From CAWAMR01 sp963783095 (GTDB lineage Bacteria > Planctomycetota > Planctomycetia > Gemmatales > Gemmataceae), in contig CAWAMR010000002.1 in assembly GCA_963783095.1 (NCBI GenBank), positions 310,001-374,000 of the forward strand: a stretch of 64,000 bases of DNA. Reading direction: 5' to 3'. Of this stretch, positions 47,255 through 54,964 are shown in pieces (the stretch's first letter is position 1; every line of letters starts with the position of its first letter). A program made the position numbers and the translations under genes. A model generated the notes under the pieces. It was not told the origin of the DNA. It worked only from the letters and a program-made list of their open reading frames with translations, and did no database searches.

Positions 47255-48594
47255 AAAAGTCCACCTTCGCTGCCAAGGATCGAGGGGATGTCGTCAAACA
47301 CGTTTTCGAGGACCGCATCAGAATCGCAGTGATGGTGCGATTTTGAGCCGAATTTGGAATCAAGTTTGGCGATCAGCACCTTCCGAAGTCTTGGAACATG
47401 CGACACCTTTCCTGCGACACAGCCCAATAGAACCTGACGGCGGCCGTCCCCACGGTCGAAGATCTGGTCCGAGTGTTCAAGCGCCACCCACTTATCGCGA
47501 GGAATCTCACGGACTCGCTTATCTCGGATACCGTAGAAGAGCACGTCTTCCGCATCGACCCGGCTCGTCGTCGCCACCTCGCGTCGGAGACTCCTACAGG
47601 CGGTAGGAATATCCCGGAACACCGAAGTGAAAGAATCTGCATCGATCCAATGAAGACCGACTACTTGGAACAGGTCGCCAGTATCGAAACGGCGCACTAG
47701 CTCTGAGGTAGGTTTGTACGCTCGCAGTAATTGCACGAATTCGCTGTCTGTGTATGACCATGTCGATGTTGACAACACCGGCGGTGCGTTGGCAGTCCCG
47801 ATAAGTGCAAGTCTAATTGCCTCTACCAGCATGGCCTTTGCCGAAAAGTCGGTTGGGTTGGTCATCAAGACGTTGTAGAGGCGGTACCGGAGCCGAAGCC
47901 ACTCGTTGATCGCATCGAGATGATCCCCGTGTAGGCAGATCGACCCATTGCGAACCACGAATGCTTGCGTTAACGCCAACGGCAGTTCGCGACGGTGCGG
48001 AATACCGATATGGTACGCCATTCGACAAACATTGTCGATATTGTCGAGGTCGATGGAACCATTTACGAGCGGACCAAGCCAGCCTTTCCCCTGAATTATC
48101 TGCATCACATCTGCTGGCAGGATGCCTAAGGTATCGTACGGACGTCGCGACAGAACCTTGCGGAACCCCACCGATAGGCCCCGAAAGATTTGGTAATCGT
48201 GCGTGCCGTGTTCAGTCTCGCCTTGGAGGATTTGCAGCAAATGCCTTTCATGGTCGTATCTCATTTCTGCGTAGGCGAATCCTTCTTCCATCAAATGACC
48301 ATAAGGAGTAATGGCGACATCATGGAGCAGGGCGGCCAACACCAATTTGTGCTTGTCCGGATTGGTCAATCCCAAATGCTTTGCTGTACGGCCTGCCAGT
48401 AAAGCCGTTCCAACTGAATGTTCGTACCGGGAAATGTTGGCGGCACCCGACAGTGTACTCGAGTTGATATTAGATAGACGCACGTCCCGGAGTCGCTGGA
48501 TTTCAGGTTGGTCAATCAACTTCGCCAAAAAGCTGTCCAACGACTGCAGGCCGTACAGCGCATCCACTACTAATTTGGACTCCCGTAAACTCAT
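47251..48594 (-). CDS. HD-domain phosphohydrolase, SAMHD1/dGTPase-like
   Basis: 447 residues from ATG 48594. Metal ligands are visible: His of SRYEHSVGTALLAGR near 59, the HD pair in AALLHDVAITPYGHLMEE near 91, and Asp in GSIDLDNIDNVCR near 182-187. This arrangement, including QPEIQRLRDVRLSN at the front, is that of SAMHD1-like enzymes that hydrolyse dNTPs. The remaining 230 residues are unassigned. Overlaps the methylase downstream by 4 bp. In an antiviral set it could deplete nucleotides or degrade a signal (inference). Confidence 0.88.
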   Translation of the reverse strand: MSLRESKLVVDALYGLQSLDSFLAKLIDQPEIQRLRDVRLSNINSSTLSGAANISRYEHSVGTALLAGRTAKHLGLTNPDKHKLVLAALLHDVAITPYGHLMEEGFAYAEMRYDHERHLLQILQGETEHGTHDYQIFRGLSVGFRKVLSRRPYDTLGILPADVMQIIQGKGWLGPLVNGSIDLDNIDNVCRMAYHIGIPHRRELPLALTQAFVVRNGSICLHGDHLDAINEWLRLRYRLYNVLMTNPTDFSAKAMLVEAIRLALIGTANAPPVLSTSTWSYTDSEFVQLLRAYKPTSELVRRFDTGDLFQVVGLHWIDADSFTSVFRDIPTACRSLRREVATTSRVDAEDVLFYGIRDKRVREIPRDKWVALEHSDQIFDRGDGRRQVLLGCVAGKVSHVPRLRKVLIAKLDSKFGSKSHHHCDSDAVLENVFDDIPSILGSEGGLF

Positions 48595-48821
48595 GGCGAG
48601 ATCCCGCAAATTGAAATTGGCAAACGCTATCTTAATGGGATGCCACTGGAAATGCAGTGGTTACCCATCCAAATCACGCCGGTCTTTGACGCGACCAAAT
48701 TAAACCACCCTACCCTGTTTGGTTGGCACAGCTGCTCAATTGCGGATCGACGGGTCTTCGGAATGAAGTGTCAGAACGGAACCTTACAAAAGGGCGCAAC
48801 CGACCCACGTATAAGCCTTGA
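48595..48821. other. 227-bp gap inside the methylase/QueC/HD set
   Basis: No gene or repeat seen. The gap is the only sizeable break in the leftward set and could hold an internal promoter for the HD and second methylase genes. Confidence 0.35.
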
Positions 48822-50066
48822 CTATTTTGTACGGGAGAACTTACCATCAATCGGGTTGTACTCCAGAACAAAATCAACCAATTCTTTCAGCGGTTTAATC
48901 ACACCATCACCAGCCATCGCGTCCTCAACAATAAGGGTGATCATCCCGTAGCTCCGCTCGGACGGGATCACATGCCGCCAGAATACCCGGAATTGTTCAA
49001 CACTTTCAATGTCACACAGGGAAGAGGTGCGATCGTACACCATGACTGATGGGCGACGGATTTGCTTACCTTTCTGCTCTTTCTCCTTTCTCTTGATGAT
49101 CTTAAATGCCTGGTTCACGGCCGTGTGTAGACCAGCAAATGTCTTGGCCGTCACACATGCGACGCCATTCGCGTCCAGTTGCCGATCTCGCTCTTCGTGG
49201 ATCTCGTCCGTGAAGCCAAAAGCTGGGGTAAACACGTCCACCAAGACAAGACTATCTCGAAGCGGGTGACCTTCTCGCTTGTCTTCAACTCCATGATCTT
49301 TGAGGCGCTCCCAGATGCCGAAGGGATGGCGGTCGCATGCCACATAACTCGCCGTCTCATTTTGCTGTAACCGGCGAACGAGCCATTTCGCAATCTCATC
49401 GATCACCGCGCTGGTTATAGTCCCGGCCAAGAGCAGGGAGGCCCCCTTCTTGATCCGTTCTTTCTCAGTCGCGACTCTGTCCTTTTCAGGCCCGGTCCGC
49501 TCGCGATCGACCGGCTCGACGAAGAGGTTCGACATTAGCGAGCATTTCCCTACTTCGTAGGATCGTGGTTCAACACTCAATTCATAATTATCATCTTTTG
49601 CAAACTTGCTTCTCAGCCAACGAAATGGCCTAAAATACTTGTAAAATTTATTCGTTCTCAAGTTATAGACTTCGTTGTAAGACTGCACGAATACGGTGGA
49701 AACCAAACCACCCAAAGAGAGCACGTATAATATAAGTGCGAGATAGCCAAAGTAGGCTGCCGCCGGTTTTAACATGGCCTCGTCAAGTATTAGCAGCAAC
49801 GCCCCGACCGAGGCAATGGACAGGGTCAGCACGAACATGAAAAGCGATATGAGTACATATTCACTCCCGGATCGCAGTCGTGTATCCTTGAGGTAGACCG
49901 CCCACAGAGCACCGACGAACGCCGTGGTTGCCAGATAAGTTCGCAACAACTCGAAGAATGTAGTAGCAGTCAGGAATTCCGACTTGTATCTCACCAACGC
50001 GGGTGGCCCGCCAAGCACCAAGAGAACCAAGACGCAACGGCTGATCTGCTTGAAGAAATTCATCAT
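48822..50066 (-). CDS. membrane protein with degenerate RecA/KaiC-like domain
   Basis: 414 residues from ATG 50066. Four membrane helices fill the first 130 residues (CVLVLLVLGGPPALV; TYLATTAFVGALWAVYL; FVLTLSIASVGALLLIL; FGYLALILYVLSLGGLV). The soluble remainder (about 190-405) has the strand order of RecA/KaiC-fold proteins: LLLAGTITSAVIDEIAKWLV where a P-loop should be, SLVLVDVFTPAFGF where Walker B should be, then SVMVYDRTSSLCDIE and GMITLIVEDAM. No Gly-Lys-Thr is present, so ATP hydrolysis is unlikely. Lies 5 bp after the QueC-like gene. The fold call is inference. Confidence 0.65.
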   Translation of the reverse strand: MMNFFKQISRCVLVLLVLGGPPALVRYKSEFLTATTFFELLRTYLATTAFVGALWAVYLKDTRLRSGSEYVLISLFMFVLTLSIASVGALLLILDEAMLKPAAAYFGYLALILYVLSLGGLVSTVFVQSYNEVYNLRTNKFYKYFRPFRWLRSKFAKDDNYELSVEPRSYEVGKCSLMSNLFVEPVDRERTGPEKDRVATEKERIKKGASLLLAGTITSAVIDEIAKWLVRRLQQNETASYVACDRHPFGIWERLKDHGVEDKREGHPLRDSLVLVDVFTPAFGFTDEIHEERDRQLDANGVACVTAKTFAGLHTAVNQAFKIIKRKEKEQKGKQIRRPSVMVYDRTSSLCDIESVEQFRVFWRHVIPSERSYGMITLIVEDAMAGDGVIKPLKELVDFVLEYNPIDGKFSRTK

Positions 50067-50071
50067 CGGTC

Positions 50072-50749
50072 TCACCCTGCAGGAACTTGCCGCTTCCTGC
50101 TGACATACTCGCGGCAAGCAGGAAGTTTCAGGTCGATATACTCCGCCACTTGTTGAGGCTCGGGCTGGCTGAACGTATCACTGAAAATGGAGACCCCTTC
50201 AAGCGATTTTGTCGAAACCCCGTAGTCGAGAAGCCCGTATTTTACCTCATCTTCACTTGCATAGTCCCCGACCGGTAGCACGTAATCGATCCCGTATTCC
50301 GCACAAAAGGATCGCAGACGATCTCTCGCCACATCCATTTGCTCCGGGAAATGCGATTGATACTTGGTCGATCCTGCCGCCATCGATTTGATGCCGTTGT
50401 CCAGGCAGAATACGATGCCCTCTGTGTGTGTCGCCAGTTGCGAGCCCAGCACGATTAGATTCTTTCCAAACCTCGCGAAGTCAGCTTCAATATTCTGTAA
50501 TGCGAGTCTTCGGAATAATCCTATTGAGGGTACCACCGTGCGACCGACCAGTCGTGAGCCGAGAGCGGTCTGTAGTTCGCGGTATCGATGTTGGGACAGA
50601 TCACCGCCAATGCATACCCCGTTATTGCATGTAAGCAAGTGCACACATCGTCCGCGCGTCCCCAATAGGCAAGCCGCCAGCGACGAATCGCGGCCGCCAG
50701 AAAACAACACCAAAGTAGTGTTAGGGTCATATTGCATTCGGGGCGTCAC
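50072..50749 (-). CDS. QueC-like PP-loop ATPase
   Basis: 225 residues with an N-terminal PP-loop LVLFSGGRDSSLAACLL (SGGxDS near 17-22) followed by HLLTCNNGVCIGGDLSQHRY. This resembles 7-cyano-7-deazaguanine synthase and related adenylating enzymes. The CxxC-type zinc cysteines of true QueC near the C-terminus are absent (only PACREYVSRKR), so making preQ0 is doubtful. No queD, queE or folE neighbours it; the neighbours are DNA methylases and a membrane protein. QueC-like proteins occur in several antiphage operons. Start is GTG 50749 or ATG 50737. Confidence 0.72.
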   Translation of the reverse strand: MTPRMQYDPNTTLVLFSGGRDSSLAACLLGTRGRCVHLLTCNNGVCIGGDLSQHRYRELQTALGSRLVGRTVVPSIGLFRRLALQNIEADFARFGKNLIVLGSQLATHTEGIVFCLDNGIKSMAAGSTKYQSHFPEQMDVARDRLRSFCAEYGIDYVLPVGDYASEDEVKYGLLDYGVSTKSLEGVSIFSDTFSQPEPQQVAEYIDLKLPACREYVSRKRQVPAG

Positions 50750-50797
50750 TTCGATTAAAGGCTGGGGGGAGCCTCGTGCAATCGCGAAGATTCTGAT

Positions 50798-52267
50798 CTA
50801 TTTGCGAAACACCATTACCGACTCCGTCCTCATTGTACCTGAAACGCTGTTCTTCACGGCCATTCTCTTTGACAATATCGGTCGAGATATTTTGGCCACT
50901 TGTCGCCAGCGCTGTGCGAACAAAAGGTCGCTCATTATTTCGTCAAGCGGGAAAGATTGACCGCCAACTCGCCGGTTTCCGACAGTCCACACCATGTAAG
51001 CACCGATTTTCAGTTCTTTCAAAATCACCAAGAGAGCGTGATCGAGGTCGCGACAGAACGCGGCCACCCTATGCATCCTATCCTTGGGTGCCATCTCCAG
51101 AACTTTTTGGAACCGACTGAAGGCGGGAGATTTCGCGCTCAATTCTCTAGTGGCTGCGTCGGCCCCATGCAGAACCCCGCCCAAACTGCGGGTGTCGATC
51201 TCGTGGGTCGTTCGTAACAATCCGCCATCCCAGGCTGGGTCGATGTCGGTGCCGTCGATCCAGTTGAGCGGCAGGTAGGAGTATTGACCGTATGGGACGG
51301 TAGATTTATTGTCGCCATATGGTGGGGAGGTGATCATAAGATCGTGCTTCGCAGTTTGGTTTCGAATTTGGCTCGGCTTGGAAGAGTCCCCATGCCAAGT
51401 TTCGACGTCTCGACAATACCTTCCTTTAAGCAGCAACCCACGCTCCTTTAAGATCGTGCATTGCGCGTCCATCTGCTGAATGTTCCGAACCGCAGCCACC
51501 TCAAACAACTGCGTTGGTGAAGACCGCCGCGCCTCGATTTCTTCTTTCGGGCGAACATGAAGCTTAAACGTCGATGTCCGCGAATTGCTTGAGAGCCGGA
51601 CAGCATCGGCCAGAGCCACCCAAAAAAACCGCCTCGCCCAAGGAGCGTTTTCCCGTCGGATCGCTCGACGCAACCTCGACAAAGCGTGGGCCACATCTCG
51701 CCTGAACCACTTCATTGTGTTGGGTAGAGACGTTTCAAATGAGATACTGGTGTCCTCCTTCGCCCTACTTAGCACCTCGCTCAACTTCTCTCGCAGAGCG
51801 ACTGGATAGAATGGCCCGATTTTGGTCTTGCATAGCAGAATGGCAAGAGGATTTACGTCCCATCCGGTGAAACAAAGGCCGTGAAGCATGGCCTCAGTGA
51901 GGGTGGTTCCTGACCCAACAAACGGGTCGAAAGCGCTCTCTAAGTCGGATTTAACTGCTTTGATGACCCGGATCAACTCCCCCTGCATTTGTGGAACCAT
52001 CATCGCGGGGTACTGGAAGAAGGCGTGCGCATTTCCACGCCGCGAGTTCCCACGAAACGCCCAATACTCCTTGTCGGCTGCAGATAGAGAATCCAGTCGG
52101 GCGCGCAGGGCGCGGTCTATTTCGTCTCGCAATTGTTGCAGTGCGGGCAATGATGGACCTCCCGACAAATGACGAGAGATATCTCCCACCAACAGGGGCC
52201 AAGCAAAACCATCCTCAAGTCGTAACAATAGTTCAATATCGGGATTTGCCGAAGTGAAAGCTGTCAA
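50798..52267 (-). CDS. DNA methyltransferase, N4/N6-amino type (first methylase of the set)
   Basis: 489 residues. Motif-X-like FFQYPAMMVPQMQGELIRVI, SAM motif AFDPFVGSGTTLTEAM near 112-127, and catalytic motif TSPPYGD near 312-318, with about 185 residues between for a recognition domain. The X-I-TRD-IV order is like that of alpha-group amino methyltransferases. It starts at a TTG inside the last 35 bp of the ParE-like gene, so it is probably translated from the same message. A second methylase of the same plan closes the set at 46037, suggesting two strands or two half-sites are modified (inference). Confidence 0.9.
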   Translation of the reverse strand: MTAFTSANPDIELLLRLEDGFAWPLLVGDISRHLSGGPSLPALQQLRDEIDRALRARLDSLSAADKEYWAFRGNSRRGNAHAFFQYPAMMVPQMQGELIRVIKAVKSDLESAFDPFVGSGTTLTEAMLHGLCFTGWDVNPLAILLCKTKIGPFYPVALREKLSEVLSRAKEDTSISFETSLPNTMKWFRRDVAHALSRLRRAIRRENAPWARRFFWVALADAVRLSSNSRTSTFKLHVRPKEEIEARRSSPTQLFEVAAVRNIQQMDAQCTILKERGLLLKGRYCRDVETWHGDSSKPSQIRNQTAKHDLMITSPPYGDNKSTVPYGQYSYLPLNWIDGTDIDPAWDGGLLRTTHEIDTRSLGGVLHGADAATRELSAKSPAFSRFQKVLEMAPKDRMHRVAAFCRDLDHALLVILKELKIGAYMVWTVGNRRVGGQSFPLDEIMSDLLFAQRWRQVAKISRPILSKRMAVKNSVSGTMRTESVMVFRK

Positions 52268-52577
52268 ATCTTTGACTACTGGTAAAGTCGGCTAATTGTC
52301 GTTCGTTCCGTCCATCAAAAGCCGCGCAATTGTAACGAGAGGAAGTCTCCTGGACCAGCAAACCCGCTGCGCCAGTCACATTTTCGCCGCTAAGGCAAAT
52401 ATGAATTGACGCGCTTTGCGACATGGCTTGTATAGGATCGGCGCATTCGTTGATGGTTGATAGCAGATGATCAATGGTCGCTTGAGCTGATGTAACCGCA
52501 GAGCGGTCGGTGGCCTGAATCCAGATCAATGCGAGCGAGTTGCGGGCATCCGAAGACCAAGTAACGGCATAATTCAT
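52233..52577 (-). CDS. ParE/RelE-like toxin
   Basis: 114 residues. The first 45 (MNYAVTWSSDARNSLALIWI and following) match the helical start of ParE/RelE-type toxins (plasmid stabilisation proteins) seen in planctomycetes. The C-terminal half does not show the usual strands ending in a VxxV-type core, and may be diverged or affected by sequence error; the other frames do not restore it. Overlaps the upstream antitoxin by 4 bp (ATGA). Expected to inhibit gyrase or cleave mRNA if active; which is unknown. Confidence 0.6.
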   Translation of the reverse strand: MNYAVTWSSDARNSLALIWIQATDRSAVTSAQATIDHLLSTINECADPIQAMSQSASIHICLSGENVTGAAGLLVQETSSRYNCAAFDGRNERQLADFTSSQRFDSFHFGKSRY

Positions 52578-52894
52578 CCCTTTTCCCCAATGGGACGGGT
52601 TTGGCCCGGATCGGACTTATCCAACCGTTCGAGTATTACCGACATGGTCGCTTCATCGAATCCGCCTGTTCGATCCCATTCTGCCTGGAGAGCGCTGAGC
52701 CGAGATCGGACTTGCTCGCCGGTAAACCACGGGCCGGCAGAAGCGGCGATTCGTTTCAATTCTGCTACTCGTTCGGCAGTCAACTTCGGCTCGAATCGTC
52801 CCAAGACATTACCTGTCGCATCTTTCACCGCCACCGGTCCATGAGCATTCGACAACATCTCGGCTTGCTCCTTGGTCAGAATCAACTCAGGCAT
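52574..52894 (-). CDS. antitoxin of a toxin-antitoxin pair
   Basis: 106 residues from ATG 52894 (MPELILTKEQAEMLSNAHGP). The N-terminal 35 residues resemble a swapped-hairpin-like DNA-binding start, and AELKRIAASAGPWFTGEQVR resembles the C-terminal part of small planctomycete antitoxins. An alternative start lies 13 codons upstream. Its stop overlaps the toxin start by 4 bp. It is the first gene of the leftward run into the methylase/QueC/HD set and may repress the whole run (inference). Confidence 0.62.
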   Translation of the reverse strand: MPELILTKEQAEMLSNAHGPVAVKDATGNVLGRFEPKLTAERVAELKRIAASAGPWFTGEQVRSRLSALQAEWDRTGGFDEATMSVILERLDKSDPGQTRPIGEKG

Positions 52895-52987
52895 GGGTAT
52901 CTCTCCTCGACAAGCGCGAAGGCGACAGTTCACATCATCCTTTATAGACCATTTGGGTCGGGGAAATCAACCGCATGATCGAATGCA

Positions 52988-54043
52988 TTATTTCACCAGC
53001 ATATGTCCCGAAGCAACCTGTTTTAGCACCTCTGCCACCTGGATACTTTGAGCGGATGATACATCCAGATGGGTACACGCTCGGGCGGTTTGCGAGCCCA
53101 TTACGCTGATGAGAATGCCTTTCTCCTTGAGCCGGGCCGCGAAATCCTTGGCGGTGCCGAGATCGGGATCAATCTCAAACCACACCAGATTGGTTTCGAC
53201 TTGTGCGCACTCCAACCGAAGACCCGGTGAATCGACGATGGCTTGAGCGATCACCTGGGCATTGCGATGGTCGTCGGCGAGCCTTTCGAACTGATTTTCG
53301 ACCGCGTAAAGCGCTGCCGCGGCGATCACTCCGCCTTGTCGCATTCCGCCGCCAAAGAGTTTGCGGATTCGCTTGGCTTTTGCGATGAATTCTTTCGGTC
53401 CCGCCAGAGCGGAGCCGACCGGCGCTCCCAGTCCTTTGCTGAAACAAACCGACACGGTATCGAAGGGATCGGCCCACTCGCGCAGCGAGATTCCCGACGC
53501 GATCGCGGCGTTCCAGAGACGGGCACCATCGAGGTGCATGATTAAACCGTGCTCGTGCGCCCATTCGCTGATGGCCTGGATTTTTTCCAACGGATAGACC
53601 CGCCCACCGCCACGGTTGTGCGTGTTTTCCAGGCAAACCATCCGCGTCCGAACATAGTGATCGTTGCCGGGACGGATTTTGTCTTCCAGTTGCGTCACAT
53701 CCAGGATGCCGTAATCTCCCTCCACGGTTCGACAGGTAACGCCGCTGAGGGCTGCGGGCGCGCCCGCTTCCCACGTGTAGATGTGGCAAGTGGACTCGCA
53801 TAGCATTTCGTCGCCGGGAACGGTGTGGGTTCGGATGCAAACTTGATTGGACATCGTGCCGGAAGGAACGAACAAAGCTGCTTGCTTGCCAAGCAACCCT
53901 GCGACCCGCTCTTGCAGTTGGTTGATGGTCGGATCTTCGCCATAGACATCATCGCCGACTTCCGCAGCCGCCATGGCAGCCCGCATTCCGGGTGTCGGTC
54001 GTGTGGCGGTGTCACTTCGGAGATCGATGAAAGCCTGTGCCAT
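52988..54043 (-). CDS. ltaE: low-specificity L-threonine aldolase
   Basis: PLP enzyme cleaving threonine/allo-threonine to glycine and acetaldehyde. About 351 residues from ATG 54043 (MAQAFIDLRSDTATRPTPGM). Visible: GDDVYGEDPTINQLQERVA, the pyridine-binding LDGARLWNAAIA, and the Schiff-base Lys in VCFSKGLGAPVGSALAG. Length is normal. It stands alone, with a repeat-rich region upstream and the antitoxin gene 93 bp downstream on the same strand. Confidence 0.95.
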   Translation of the reverse strand: MAQAFIDLRSDTATRPTPGMRAAMAAAEVGDDVYGEDPTINQLQERVAGLLGKQAALFVPSGTMSNQVCIRTHTVPGDEMLCESTCHIYTWEAGAPAALSGVTCRTVEGDYGILDVTQLEDKIRPGNDHYVRTRMVCLENTHNRGGGRVYPLEKIQAISEWAHEHGLIMHLDGARLWNAAIASGISLREWADPFDTVSVCFSKGLGAPVGSALAGPKEFIAKAKRIRKLFGGGMRQGGVIAAAALYAVENQFERLADDHRNAQVIAQAIVDSPGLRLECAQVETNLVWFEIDPDLGTAKDFAARLKEKGILISVMGSQTARACTHLDVSSAQSIQVAEVLKQVASGHMLVK

Positions 54044-54081
54044 TCTAAGGTCCGTCGGAGTTTTGTTCAAAAATCCAAACT

Positions 54082-54231
54082 AACCACAGAGCCACAGAGA
54101 AAATACATTACAGAAAAAGCCATGAATGAGAATCAGAATCGGATGGTCTGGTAGGTTTGGATTTTCAATCTTTGCGCTCATTCTAACGCTTGATGTTGTA
54201 TTTTCTCTGTGTTCTCTGTGACTCTGTGGTT
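54082..54231. repeat. aaccacagag inverted repeat pair
   Basis: aaccacagagccacagagaa onward (54082-54106) faces an inverted copy at 54198-54231 ending ctctgtgactctgtggtt; the latter has a nine-base insert. It lies in the gap between two leftward genes. Confidence 0.8.
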
Positions 54232-54241
54232 CGTTCTTGTC

Positions 54242-54811
54242 TTATTCTTTGACTGCTTCGTCGTTGATGCGATTTTCGATAAACCATTGGTCGCCGATGT
54301 GTTTCATATACACCGCGCGATCTTTCAAATCCTTGATACGAATAATCGCCGTGTCGCCGGTTTCCTGAAACGTACCCTGGGAGAGCATTTGTCGAAGCTC
54401 CTTGAGCGATTGAGGATCATCGGCGTGCTTGGTTTTCATTCGTCGAACGAGGTATTGGAAGTTGGCCTGAGCGGCCAATTCGGAAATGCGCTCCTTCACC
54501 TGTTTTAGGTCGGCGCACGACCTCAGCAAGCCATCTTGTTGCGCCTTATCGTAGGCAAGTTTGTGGTAATAGCCATAGGTGGTTTTGAGTTGTTCGTCCA
54601 CGAATTCCGGCAAAAGCAGATGAGCGACCAGATAATCGTAACGCTCCTTGTCGATCGCGTCCAACACCGAAGCCAGAGCCTTTTTCGGCGTATCCTGCGG
54701 ATACAACTGGGGATACTGTTTGATTCCGAACCGACGGGCCGCTTCCGCTTCTTGCGCATATAAGTGGGCGCTCATGCCCAACACGATGACCGAACTCAGC
54801 AATAGGCGCAT
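54242..54811 (-). CDS. secreted hypothetical protein
   Basis: 189 residues from ATG 54811, preceded by GAGGAG. A signal peptide (MRLLLSSVIVLGMSAHLYAQ) is followed by a helical domain: QDTPKKALASVLDAIDKERY and EFVDEQLKTTYGYYHKLAYD. The C-terminal stretch TGDTAIIRIKDLKDRAVYMK is beta-like and resembles DUF4878/SnoaL-type small secreted proteins. No catalytic residue is identifiable. Confidence 0.7.
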   Translation of the reverse strand: MRLLLSSVIVLGMSAHLYAQEAEAARRFGIKQYPQLYPQDTPKKALASVLDAIDKERYDYLVAHLLLPEFVDEQLKTTYGYYHKLAYDKAQQDGLLRSCADLKQVKERISELAAQANFQYLVRRMKTKHADDPQSLKELRQMLSQGTFQETGDTAIIRIKDLKDRAVYMKHIGDQWFIENRINDEAVKE

Positions 54812-54964
54812 AAGTGACTCCTCTAGGATGCGGGACACATTACTTATTCGATAACCGATTTCTGTTCTGCATGCAATGGTCGAGGAATTTCGTTGCACGG
54901 TCTGAACCTTCAAAGCGACAATAGAACCGGCACGATCGCTTCCGAAGACGACCTGGGATCCGGA

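Noticed and set aside
50072..50749. Queuosine biosynthesis locus
   Set aside because: No queD, queE, queF or folE nearby and the zinc cysteines of QueC are missing.
46037..52267. Assignment to a BREX, DISARM, Dnd or Dpd system
   Set aside because: No PglX/BrxC, helicase, SNF2, DndC/D, DpdA or nuclease gene was recognised between or beside the methylases.
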